A stretch of DNA of 64,000 bases from Salipiger pallidus (GTDB lineage Bacteria > Pseudomonadota > Alphaproteobacteria > Rhodobacterales > Rhodobacteraceae): contig NZ_BMJV01000003.1 in the NCBI RefSeq assembly GCF_014643635.1, forward strand, positions 392,217 through 456,216, given 5' to 3'. The position numbers and the translations under genes were made by a program. Positions 44,892 to 52,762 of the stretch are shown here, one piece after another. Position 1 is the stretch's first letter. Each line of letters starts with the position of its first letter. The notes under the pieces are model-generated. The model saw only the letters and a program-made list of their open reading frames with translations. It was not told where the DNA came from and did no database searches.

Positions 44892-45826
44892 TCACTGCCC
44901 TCGCGGCGCTGTGGCTGTGCTGCGCCCCCGCCCTTGCCGAAGAACTGACCCTTGCCACGTGGAACGTGGACCTGTCGCGCGAGGGGCCGGGGCTTTTGCT
45001 GCGGGATATTCTGAAGGGCGACGTGCGGCCCGTGGTGGACGAGATCGCCGCCGCCGCGCCCGATGTGCTGGTCCTGACCGAGGTGGATTACGACCATGGT
45101 GGCCGGGTGCTCGGGACGCTTGCGGAACTGCTGGCGGCCAAGGGCGCCTTTTATCCTCACCGCATCGCTCAGCGGGGCAATACGGGGCGTCCCACGGGGC
45201 TTGACCTTGACCAAGACGGTTTGCTGGGCGGGCCGCGTGATGCGCAGGGCTATGGTGAATTCTCGGGGCAGGGGGGCATCGCGGTGCTGTCCAAGCTGCC
45301 CCTGACGCTGGTCCGGGATTTGACGGACATGCTCTGGTCCGATCTGCCGGGCCATCGGCGCATCCCGTCCGATCCGGCGCCGGCGGTACAGCGGCTGTCC
45401 TCGAACGCCCATCTCGCGATAGGGGTTGGGCCTCTTACCCTGTTGGCGTGGCATGCGACGCCTCCGGTCTTCGATGGCCCGGAGGATCGCAACGGGCGGC
45501 GCAACGCGGACGAGCTGGCGCTGTGGCTGCGCTATCTCGATGGCGCTTTTGGTGAACCGCCGGCGCACCCGGTGCTGATCGGCGATGCCAACGTGGACCC
45601 AGCACGGGGGGACGGGCGGCACGAGGCGGTGAGGGAGGCGCTTGCCGATCCGCGTCTGCGCGATCCGTTGCCCGGCTCCGACACAGTGACTTGGGACCAG
45701 ACCGGTCCCATGCGGGTGAGCTACATCCTACCCGCCGCCCACTTGGCGGTCACACGGGCGGAGGTCCGGCCGCCCATCGAGGGGGAGCCGCACCACATGG
45801 TACTGGTGACGCTGGAGCCGCCCTGA
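44888..45826 (+). CDS. Endonuclease/exonuclease/phosphatase family protein, exported
   Basis: About 312 residues of an EEP-fold hydrolase: ATWNVD near the N-terminus, VLVLTEVDYDHGG with the metal glutamate, LAWHATPP and IGDANVDPARG. Just before lies a signal-peptide-like stretch (ALAALWLCCAPALA), so the protein is probably periplasmic. The best-fitting start is a CTG at 44888 whose CTGA overlaps the preceding stop; the only in-frame ATG (44774) would add 38 residues read through the previous gene. The substrate could be nucleic acid, phosphoester or lipid. Confidence 0.75.
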   Translation: MITALAALWLCCAPALAEELTLATWNVDLSREGPGLLLRDILKGDVRPVVDEIAAAAPDVLVLTEVDYDHGGRVLGTLAELLAAKGAFYPHRIAQRGNTGRPTGLDLDQDGLLGGPRDAQGYGEFSGQGGIAVLSKLPLTLVRDLTDMLWSDLPGHRRIPSDPAPAVQRLSSNAHLAIGVGPLTLLAWHATPPVFDGPEDRNGRRNADELALWLRYLDGAFGEPPAHPVLIGDANVDPARGDGRHEAVREALADPRLRDPLPGSDTVTWDQTGPMRVSYILPAAHLAVTRAEVRPPIEGEPHHMVLVTLEPP

Positions 45827-45965
45827 CAGGCAAGCAGCACCATGGCCCGTGCGCGGTCCATCGCGCGCGCCAGAGGCGGCGCTCCACGTCGTTCAGGAGC
45901 CTGCCCGGTCCACCTGCGAACGGACTGCACTCCCCTGCGTGACCGCCCCGAAAGCTCCGGCTTTC

Positions 45966-45994
45966 TTGACCAATCCCCGGCCAGCCGCTACGCG
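45966..45994 (+). promoter_or_regulatory. Candidate promoter of leuB
   Basis: TTGACC (45966-45971) and TACGCG (45989-45994) are 17 bases apart, about 30 bases before the leuB ATG. The -35 is good, the -10 weak. The 201-nt gap 45827-46027 shows no other gene. Confidence 0.4.
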
Positions 45995-46027
45995 ATGCGG
46001 GACATATCCGAGGAGAGGACTAGACCC

Positions 46028-47131
46028 ATGAGCAACCCTTCGCTGCTGATCCTGCCGGGCGACGGCATCGGCCCCGAGGTGATGGCCGAAGTGCGCCGCA
46101 TCATCGACTGGTTCGGCGACAAGCGCGGCCTTTCCTTCGACGTGTCCGAAGACCTCGTGGGCGGTGCCGCCTATGACGCGCACGGCACGCCGCTGCATGA
46201 CGACACCATGGCGAAGGCGCAGGAGGTTGATGCCGTCCTGCTCGGTGCCGTGGGTGGCCCGAAATACGACGTTCTGGATTTCTCGGTGAAGCCGGAGCGT
46301 GGCCTGCTGCGTCTGCGCAAGGAAATGGACCTTTATTCCAACCTGCGCCCGGCCCAGTGCTTTGACGCGCTGGCGGATTTCTCGTCCCTGAAGAAGGATG
46401 TTGTCGCCGGGCTCGACATCATGATCGTGCGCGAGCTGACCTCGGGCGTCTACTTCGGGGAGCCGCGCGGCATCTTCGAGGAAGGCAACGAGCGTGTGGG
46501 CATCAACACCCAGCGCTACACCGAGTCGGAGATCGACCGCGTGGCGCGGTCGGCGTTCGAGCTGGCCATGCGACGGGGCAAGAAACTGTGTTCCATGGAA
46601 AAGGCCAACGTCATGGAATCGGGCATCCTGTGGCGCGAGGTCGTGACCGAGGTGGCCAAGGATTACCCCGAGGTCGAACTCAGCCACATGTACGCCGACG
46701 CCGGCGCCATGCAGCTGTGCCGCTGGCCCAAGCAGTTCGACGTGATCGTGACCGACAACCTCTTCGGTGACCTGCTGTCCGACGCGGCGGCGATGTTGAC
46801 CGGCTCGCTCGGGATGCTGCCCTCGGCCAGCCTTGGTGCCCCGATGGCCAACGGCCGTCCCAAGGCCCTCTACGAGCCGGTGCACGGCTCGGCGCCCGAC
46901 ATCGCGGGCCAGGGCAAGGCAAACCCCATCGCCTGCGTGCTCAGCTTTGCCATGGCGCTGCGCTACAGCTTCGACCAGGGCGCCGAGGCCGAGCGCCTCG
47001 AGAAGGCGATCGAGGCTGTCCTCGCGAGCGGCGTGCGCACCGCGGACCTGCTGGGCGAAGAGGGCGTGACCCCGGTCACCACCTCCGGCATGGGCGACGA
47101 GATCCTCAAGGCGCTCGACGCCAGCCTCTGA
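46028..47131 (+). CDS. leuB: 3-isopropylmalate dehydrogenase
   Basis: A 367-residue NAD-dependent enzyme that oxidises and decarboxylates 3-isopropylmalate. Visible features are [11 protein letters not shown], the substrate-binding [49 protein letters not shown] and [15 protein letters not shown] 46028 begins [13 protein letters not shown]. It lies 3.9 kb beyond leuD, with unrelated genes between, so it probably has its own promoter. A GC-rich hairpin follows. Confidence 0.97.
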   Translation: MSNPSLLILPGDGIGPEVMAEVRRIIDWFGDKRGLSFDVSEDLVGGAAYDAHGTPLHDDTMAKAQEVDAVLLGAVGGPKYDVLDFSVKPERGLLRLRKEMDLYSNLRPAQCFDALADFSSLKKDVVAGLDIMIVRELTSGVYFGEPRGIFEEGNERVGINTQRYTESEIDRVARSAFELAMRRGKKLCSMEKANVMESGILWREVVTEVAKDYPEVELSHMYADAGAMQLCRWPKQFDVIVTDNLFGDLLSDAAAMLTGSLGMLPSASLGAPMANGRPKALYEPVHGSAPDIAGQGKANPIACVLSFAMALRYSFDQGAEAERLEKAIEAVLASGVRTADLLGEEGVTPVTTSGMGDEILKALDASL

Positions 47132-47151
47132 GCGGCCGCTGAACACCGCGC

Positions 47152-47176
47152 CGCCCCCGTCATGGGCACGGGGGCG
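47152..47176 (+). terminator. GC-rich hairpin after leuB
   Basis: CGCCCCCGT (47152-47160) and ACGGGGGCG (47168-47176) pair perfectly around a 7-base loop, 20 bases after the leuB stop. There is no U-tract, so termination efficiency is uncertain. Confidence 0.45.
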
Positions 47177-47303
47177 TCGCCATCTGGCGAAACCTTGCTT
47201 TCGCCGCATCCTCCCGTTGACCCTGCCGGATTTCCTGCGCACCTCTATGGACAAAGGTGGCCGAGAGTCGTGCCGCCACAGAGCAGGCAACCTGGGAAAA
47301 TCG

Positions 47304-48281
47304 ATGCACTCCAATGCGAAAGGCGCGCTTCTGGCGCTGCTTGCCTTCGGCATCTTCGCGACCCACGACGTGATCGTGAAGTTTCTTGGGGCGGATTACG
47401 CGCCCTTCCAGATTGTGTTCTTCTCGGTCCTGTTCAGTTTCCCGATCGTCAGTCTAATGCTGATCCGCGACACCACCCCGGGCCACCTGCGTCCAATCCA
47501 CCCGTGGTGGACCGCGCTGCGCACGGGCTCAGCGGTGATTGCGGGGCTGTGTGTGTTCTACGCCTTCTCGGTGCTGCCAATGGCGCAGACCTACGCCATT
47601 CTATTTGCCCAACCGCTGATCATCACCGTGCTGGCGATCCCGATCCTTGGCGAACAGGTGCGCCTGCGCCGCTGGATGGCGGTGCTCGTGGGCCTCGCGG
47701 GGGTGCTGGTTGTGCTGCGCCCCGGCGCGACTGAGCTGACACTGGGCCATGGCGCTGCGCTGGTGGGGGCGTTCTTCGGTGCGGTGGCGTCCATCGTGGT
47801 GCGCAAGATCGGCAATGACGAACGGTCGGTGGTGCTGCTGCTCTACCCGATGATGGCGAATTTCATCCTCATGTCCTGCGCGCTGGCCTTCGTCTACAAG
47901 CCGATGCCCATCGAACACCTTGGCGGGGTCGGCGTCATGGCGGGCTTTGCGTTGACCGGCGGGCTCGTGCTCATCGCCGCCTACAAGACTGGCGAGGCCG
48001 TGATTGTCGCGCCCATGCAATATTCGCAGATGATCTGGGCCACGGCCTATGGCGCGCTGTTCTTCGACGAACTTCCGGGAATCTGGACCCTTGCGGGGTC
48101 GACACTGATCATTGGGTCTGGGGTCTATATCGTGCTGCGCGAGGGGCGCGGGGGCGGCTCGCAGACCACGCCCGTGCTACGCACCCGCAACCGGATCGAA
48201 ACCGGCACCTCGCTGCGGGTGGGGCCTTTGTCACGGGCAATGAAGCGCCGGGAGAAAGTCTTGAAAGAATCCGCAAGATGA
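47304..48281 (+). CDS. DMT (EamA) family transporter
   Basis: A 325-residue ten-helix transporter made of two EamA repeats, beginning GALLALLAFGIFATHDVIVKFLG and ending with about 40 charged cytoplasmic residues (RTRNRIETGTSLR and beyond). Substrate unknown. ATG 47304 fits the start of the first helix; an upstream in-frame start at 47217 would add 29 poorly conserved-looking residues. The tRNA-Pro gene follows 45 nt later. Confidence 0.85.
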   Translation: MHSNAKGALLALLAFGIFATHDVIVKFLGADYAPFQIVFFSVLFSFPIVSLMLIRDTTPGHLRPIHPWWTALRTGSAVIAGLCVFYAFSVLPMAQTYAILFAQPLIITVLAIPILGEQVRLRRWMAVLVGLAGVLVVLRPGATELTLGHGAALVGAFFGAVASIVVRKIGNDERSVVLLLYPMMANFILMSCALAFVYKPMPIEHLGGVGVMAGFALTGGLVLIAAYKTGEAVIVAPMQYSQMIWATAYGALFFDELPGIWTLAGSTLIIGSGVYIVLREGRGGGSQTTPVLRTRNRIETGTSLRVGPLSRAMKRREKVLKESAR

Positions 48282-48326
48282 GGCCTTGCCAACCGGCGCT
48301 GTCTTGGGTACATCCCGCGCCACGGT

Positions 48327-48403
48327 CGGGCTGTAGCGCAGCCTGGTAGCGCACCTGCTTCGGGAGCAGGGGGTCGGAGGTTCGAATCCTCTCAGCCCGA
48401 CCA
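48327..48403 (+). tRNA. tRNA-Pro (anticodon CGG)
   Basis: A complete 77-nt cloverleaf. The acceptor arms CGGGCTG and CAGCCCG pair perfectly, the anticodon stem CCTGC/GCAGG encloses loop TTCGGGA (anticodon CGG), and the T-arm contains GGTTCGAATCC. CCA is encoded (48401-48403). It reads CCG proline codons. Broken mobile DNA lies immediately downstream, so it may have served as an integration site. Confidence 0.97.
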
Positions 48404-48483
48404 GTTTTACCTGCATCAATAGTCAGGACATTTGTCCTTTATCGTCACGATGTGACCCTTGGGTCCCGTTTTGCCTAGGCTCG

Positions 48484-48517
48484 GTTTGCCCGCTGCTAGA
48501 GGGCAAACACCTTTTTT
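48484..48517 (+). terminator. Terminator-like hairpin downstream of tRNA-Pro
   Basis: GTTTGCCC (48484-48491) and GGGCAAAC (48501-48508) pair perfectly and are followed by CACC and six T residues (48512-48517). Another small palindrome (AGGACA-TT-TGTCCT, 48425-48438) lies nearer the tRNA. Confidence 0.6.
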
Positions 48518-48536
48518 GCACCCGCAGCGCGGGTGC
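48518..48536. repeat. Short perfect hairpin
   Basis: GCACCCGC and GCGGGTGC are complementary around AGC. It sits between the terminator and the left end of the IS5-type remnant; its role is unknown. Confidence 0.4.
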
Positions 48537-48555
48537 GCCGCTTCTTGAAAACCTA

Positions 48556-49105
48556 GGGTCAGGACCCATTGATTTGGCTGGGCGCGTGTTTCACCGTTCG
48601 AAAACGAGTGGTGAACATGTCTTATCTTTTCTGGTTCAGCGATACGCAGATGGCGCATCTGGAGCCTTACGTCCTCAAGTTGCACAGCAAGTCAGGGTTG
48701 ATGACGGGCATGTCCTGATCTGGATTTTATTTACCAATCACTATGGCTTGCGGTGGCGATATGCACCAAGGGAATACGGCCCGCACAAAACGCTCTACAG
48801 CCGCTGGAAGCGTTGGAGCGACAGGGGTGCCTTCGCCCGGATCATGGCGAGGTTGGTGGCCGAAAGCGGCGAGAAGACGACTGTGATGATCGACGCAACT
48901 CAACTGAAAGCCCATCGTACGGCGTCCAGCCTGAGCGTCAAAAAGGGGGGTGTGGGCGTCTGAGTGGCCGAACCAAAGGCGGCATACTTACGAAGCTGCA
49001 CGCGATTTGCGAAAGCCAAGGCCGACCCATCGACCTGTTCCTGACTGCCGGACTTGTCAGCGACGACATCGGGGCGCGTGCCCTGGTCAGCGGGTCGCCC
49101 CACCG
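48556..49105 (+). mobile_element. IS5-family element, truncated remnant
   Basis: The left boundary is probably the palindromic GGGTCAGGACCC at 48556-48567, resembling ends of IS5-type elements. The right part is lost: homology to a DDE transposase stops near 49100, where a different coding remnant on the opposite strand begins. The carried transposase is broken in at least two places. Confidence 0.6.
48617..49105 (+). pseudogene. IS5-family transposase, frameshifted and truncated
   Basis: Homology runs through three reading frames. MSYLFWFSDTQMAHLEPYV starts at 48617. A shift near 48690 leads into VDDGHVLIWILFTNHYGLRW and YGPHKTLYSRWKRWSDRG, then VMIDATQLKAHRTA with the DDE aspartate, ending KKGGVGV at a stop (48961-48963). 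A second shift leads into SGRTKGGILTKLHAICESQG and SDDIGARALVSG. The second half of the DDE domain is missing. The order of motifs matches IS5 transposases, so the gene is certainly inactive. Confidence 0.85.
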
Positions 49106-49498
49106 GATCGACATAGAGGATCAGGCCGGAATACGGCTTTTGATCAGTGGTGAAATCACCCTCAATGACTGCTTCCAGTACATCCAGCTCGGCACGGCCT
49201 TCCTCGTCCAGTGCGCCGCCCTCCGCCAGTTCTTGCAACTCATGATGCCTTGCGATCTGTTCGGGGGACAGCTGCCTGACCTTCTTGTGGACCCGCGCCA
49301 TCTTGTCGTCCTCGATGTGATCGTAACGGACATAGCTAACCGCGCTGGCATCAGCCTATTTCCATCCGTCGCCAAGATAGCCTGCCGCCAGCGTGTCGAG
49401 ATCTTCTCAGAACACAGCATCAAGGATGTTCGGGTCATCCAGAAGGTTTTCCTCGGCAAAACGGCCGCCGCCGACCCGGCCACCTGCCGTCTTGTCGG
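49105..49498 (-). pseudogene. Fragment of a ParB-like partition-family protein
   Basis: One continuous frame on the minus strand reads AGGRVGGGRFAEENLLDDP, then DLDTLAAGYLGDGWK, and further on LQELAEGGALDEEG and FTTDQKPYSGLILYVDPVG. It is interrupted by TGA and TAG; the TAG replaces the tryptophan expected after GWK. The pattern (AGGR..FAEEN..DP, EGWKW-like segment, E-rich helix, LILYVDP) resembles the C-terminal half of large plasmid- or ICE-borne ParB/RepB-family proteins. Assignment is from pattern memory and is tentative. Both ends are cut by other mobile remnants. Confidence 0.5.
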
Positions 49499-49891
49499 CG
49501 TGCAAGGGGCGGAAGGGCCGCAAGGTCATGCTGCCACCTGGCTTGCCCGCACTCCTGCGCGACGACTGGCGCGAAGCGCGACCCGAGGGCTGGTGTTCCC
49601 AGGCAAGCCCAAGATCAACCCGCTCTCGCAGCGTCAGTCGAACCGGGCCTTCACGTCGGCAAAGACGATGGCCGGAGTCGAGAAGGCCGCTACCCTGCGA
49701 ACCCTGATTTGCGACGCACCTGCTCGAGGCCGACACAGATGTGCGGGTGATCCGGATTTGCTAGGGCATTCCAAACTCACGACGACCGTTCAATACACCC
49801 ACGTCGCCACCAAGACGATCCCGACACTGTCAGCCCTTACGAGATGCTGGCCAAGCTGCAGGATCAAGCTGTGAAGCGAAGACTGGAGTGA
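49499..49891 (+). pseudogene. Tyrosine recombinase/integrase, degraded
   Basis: C-terminal catalytic domain pieces lie in different frames: CKGRKGRKVMLPPGLPALL, RPEGW, then FPGKPKINPLSQRQSNRAFT, TSAKTMAGVEKAATLRTL, a damaged arginine-histidine region, and LLGHSKLTTTVQYTHVATKT containing the catalytic His and Tyr. The frame returns for a short C-terminus ending KRRLE before TGA (49889-49891). This is the pattern of IS91-associated or XerD-like recombinases. Several frameshifts make it non-functional. Confidence 0.75.
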
Positions 49892-49974
49892 CCGGGCGCC
49901 GGGGTGCCCCGGTCCACGCCCCGCGACGCTGATGATATCCTTCGCATGGGCTGGCTATGTGCGCTGCCGGTGGC

Positions 49975-50065
49975 GTTGATGATGTGACCGCCCCCCGACG
50001 GCATCGCTGTGCCATGGTGTGTCTGCGATGATCCACAAAGCAGGACGGTCACATCACAAACACAC
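49975..50065 (+). mobile_element. Remnant of the upstream end of an IS110-type element
   Basis: ACGGCATCGCTGTGCCA (49998-50014) is identical to 63923-63939 just before the IS110-type transposase at the right edge. Both are preceded by ACCGCC- or GACGCC-containing C-rich stretches and followed, at similar distance, by GCAGGACGGTCACAT or GGAGGAAGCGTCCATG. No transposase follows here, so only the end survives. The rest of 49892-50077 is non-coding. Confidence 0.5.
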
Positions 50066-50077
50066 CCACTAGACGTT

Positions 50078-50986
50078 TCAGGCGACTTGGTCCGGAACTC
50101 TGTCACCTCTGAACCAAGCATCAAGGTTATCAAGTACCCGGTCGCCCATCATGCGGCGTGTGACCTCGGTGGCCGAGCCGACGTGCGGCAGCAGCACCGT
50201 GTTGGGCAGCTCGATCAGAGCCTGCGGCATCTGCGGCTCGTGCTCGAACACGTCGAGCCCCGCCGCGCCGAGCCGGCCCGACGCCAGCGCCGCGATCAGT
50301 GCCGTCTCGTCGACCACCGAGCCACGCGCCACGTTCACCAAGATCCCGTCCGGGCCAAGCGCGTCGAGCACCTTTGCACTCACCAGCCCCTCGGTTGCGG
50401 CGCCGCCCGGGACGATCACCACCAGCGCGTCGCAGGCCTGCGCCAGTGACAGGGCGTCGGGGTGGTAGGCATAGGGGACGTCGCGGGGGGTGCGGGTGGC
50501 ATAGGCCACCTCGAGCTTCATGGCGGTGAGCCGCTCCGCAATGGCAAGGCCGATGCGGCCAAGGCCGAGGATGCCGATCCGGCGCCCGCGCAGCGAATGG
50601 GTCAGCGGGTATGGTTTCGTGGTCCAGTGGCCCGCGCGCAGGTAGGAGTCGGCCTGAGGAAGCTGGCGCGAGGTGGCGATCAGCAGCCCCACAGCGAGGT
50701 CGGCGACCTCCTCTGTCAGGACATCGGGCGTGTTGGTGACGGCGACGCCACGCGCCTGCGCCGCCGCCACGTCGATGCTGTCATAGCCAACACCGAACTT
50801 GGCGACGATCTCGAGTTTGGGGAAGCGGTCCATGACCGCCGTGTCGACCTTGCTCGGCCCCGACAGCGCGATCGCCCGCACCTCGGTGTCGCGTCCGGTG
50901 TCGTCCGGGCCAAGCAATTCGTAGCCGTTGACGCGGCCCTCGCTGGTCGGGAAGGCGCGCGGCAGGTAGAGAAGCGGTCTGGTCAT
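50078..50986 (-). CDS. D-isomer-specific 2-hydroxyacid dehydrogenase (hydroxypyruvate/glyoxylate reductase-like)
   Basis: A 302-residue NAD(P)-dependent enzyme. The Rossmann motif is GILGLGRIG, then VNVARGSVVDE with the catalytic arginine, and PHVGSAT with the catalytic histidine. It would reduce a 2-oxoacid such as glyoxylate or hydroxypyruvate, or oxidise the hydroxy acid. It is the last gene of the minus-strand catabolic operon, 18 nt after the dehydratase gene. A second, different member of the family is in the same operon (54488-55444). Confidence 0.88.
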   Translation of the reverse strand: MTRPLLYLPRAFPTSEGRVNGYELLGPDDTGRDTEVRAIALSGPSKVDTAVMDRFPKLEIVAKFGVGYDSIDVAAAQARGVAVTNTPDVLTEEVADLAVGLLIATSRQLPQADSYLRAGHWTTKPYPLTHSLRGRRIGILGLGRIGLAIAERLTAMKLEVAYATRTPRDVPYAYHPDALSLAQACDALVVIVPGGAATEGLVSAKVLDALGPDGILVNVARGSVVDETALIAALASGRLGAAGLDVFEHEPQMPQALIELPNTVLLPHVGSATEVTRRMMGDRVLDNLDAWFRGDRVPDQVA

Positions 50987-51004
50987 GGGCCCTCCGGGGT
51001 CGGC

Positions 51005-52738
51005 TCAGAAGATGTCGGGCTCGCCGGCGGCCTTGCCGAAGCCCCGCTCGAGGTAGTCGAAGTCGCAGCCCGTGTCGGCCTGAGTCACGTGCTGCGAGTA
51101 CATGTAGCCCCAGCCCCTCTCGAAGCGAGGTTTCGGTTGCGTCCAGGCGGCGCGGCGGCGGGCCAGCTCGTCCTCGTCCACCAGCATGTCGAGGCTGCGG
51201 TTCGGCAGGTCCATGCGCACGATGTCCCCGGTCTTCAGCAACGCCAGCGGGCCGCCGATATAGCCCTCGGGGGCGACGTGCAGCACGCAGGCGCCGTAAG
51301 ATGTGCCTGACATGCGGGCATCGGAAATCCGCAGCATGTCGCGGTAACCCTGCTTGATCAGCGCCTTGGGGATCGGCAGCATGCCCCATTCCGGCATCCC
51401 TGGCCCACCCTTCGGCCCGGCGTTGCGCAGCACGAGAACGGTATCGGGCGTGACATCCAGATCCTCGTCGTCGATGGCGGCCTTCATCTCGGGGTAGCTG
51501 CCGAAGACCAGCGCGGGCCCCTCGTGAACGTGGAATTTCGGATCGCAGGCGGCTGGCTTGATCACCGCGCCGTCCGGGCAGAGGTTGCCGCGCAGCAGCG
51601 CGAGCGAGCCCTGGTGGTAGACCGGGTTCGACAGTGGGCGGATCACGTCGTCATTGTAGACCTCGGCGGTGGCCAGCGCCTCGGAGAGCGGCTTGCCGGT
51701 AACGCCGGTCACGGTGGTGTCGAGCCGTTCCTCGATCTGCTTCATCAGAGCGAGGAGGCCTCCGGCGTAGTAAAAGTCCTCCATCAGGTAATCCTTGCCC
51801 GCCGGTCGCACGTTGGCGCAAAGCGGCGTGACGCGGCCAAGCTCGTCGAGATCGTCGAGCGTGAGGTCGATCCCGGCGCGGCGGGCCATGGCGATGAGGT
51901 GCACCACCGCGTTGGTCGAGCAGCCGGTGGCCATGGCGACGATGGCGGCGTTGCGTACGGCGGCTTCGGTGATGACGGTGGCGGGGGTCATGTCCTCCCA
52001 GACCATCTCGACGATGCGGCGCCCGCAGCCCGAGCCCATGCGCTTGTGGCTGCTGTCGGCGGCGGGGATCGACGAGGCGCCGGGCAGCGTCAGGCCCATC
52101 GCATCGGCGATGGCGGTCATGGTCGAGGCGGTGCCCATCGTCATGCAGGTGCCGACCGAGCGCGCGATGCCGCCCTGGATGCCGAGCCATTCCTCATCGG
52201 TGACGTTGCCGGCGCGGCGCTCGTCCCAGTACTTCCAGCCGTCCGAGCCACTGCCAAGGGTGCGGCCCTTGTAATGGCCGCGCAGCATCGGGCCGGCGGG
52301 CAGGAAGATCATTGGCACGCCTGCGGTGATCGCCCCCATCACGAGGCCGGGCGTGGTCTTGTCGCAGCCGCCCATCAGCACCACGCCATCCAGCGGGTGG
52401 CTGCGGATCATCTCTTCGGTCTCCATCGCGAGCATGTTGCGGTAGAGCATCGAGGTCGGTTTGGTAAAGCTCTCGTCCACGGACAGGGCGGGCATCTCGA
52501 CGGGGAACCCTCCCGCCGCCAGAACGCCGCGTTTGACGTCCTGCACCCGCTCCGGGAAGTGACCGTGGCAGGTGTTCAGCTCGGACCAGGTGTTGAGGAT
52601 GCCGATGATCGGCTTGTCACGGAAATCCTCCTCGGCGTAGCCCAGCTGCATCATACGCGAGCGGTGACCGAAGCTGCGAAGATCGTCGGGAGCAAACCAG
52701 CGGGCGGAGCGGAGGGTATCGGGGGTCTTCTTGGTCAT
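51005..52738 (-). CDS. IlvD/Edd family dehydratase, L-arabinonate dehydratase-like
   Basis: A 577-residue [2Fe-2S] dehydratase. Cluster cysteines Cys57 (NTCHGH), Cys125 (MGGCDKTTPG) and Cys198 (GTCMTMGTASTM) line up, with an offset of two, with those of Rhizobium L-arabinonate dehydratase. The family converts sugar acids (arabinonate, xylonate, fuconate and similar) to 2-keto-3-deoxy acids. Together with the KdgD- and KGSADH-like genes upstream this would complete an oxidative route to 2-oxoglutarate. Which sugar acid is used is not evident. Note that a hexarate dehydratase would normally be of the enolase family, so a pentonate is the simpler guess. Confidence 0.88.
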   Translation of the reverse strand: MTKKTPDTLRSARWFAPDDLRSFGHRSRMMQLGYAEEDFRDKPIIGILNTWSELNTCHGHFPERVQDVKRGVLAAGGFPVEMPALSVDESFTKPTSMLYRNMLAMETEEMIRSHPLDGVVLMGGCDKTTPGLVMGAITAGVPMIFLPAGPMLRGHYKGRTLGSGSDGWKYWDERRAGNVTDEEWLGIQGGIARSVGTCMTMGTASTMTAIADAMGLTLPGASSIPAADSSHKRMGSGCGRRIVEMVWEDMTPATVITEAAVRNAAIVAMATGCSTNAVVHLIAMARRAGIDLTLDDLDELGRVTPLCANVRPAGKDYLMEDFYYAGGLLALMKQIEERLDTTVTGVTGKPLSEALATAEVYNDDVIRPLSNPVYHQGSLALLRGNLCPDGAVIKPAACDPKFHVHEGPALVFGSYPEMKAAIDDEDLDVTPDTVLVLRNAGPKGGPGMPEWGMLPIPKALIKQGYRDMLRISDARMSGTSYGACVLHVAPEGYIGGPLALLKTGDIVRMDLPNRSLDMLVDEDELARRRAAWTQPKPRFERGWGYMYSQHVTQADTGCDFDYLERGFGKAAGEPDIF

Positions 52739-52762
52739 GAGTGTCTCTCTATCGCTCTGGTC

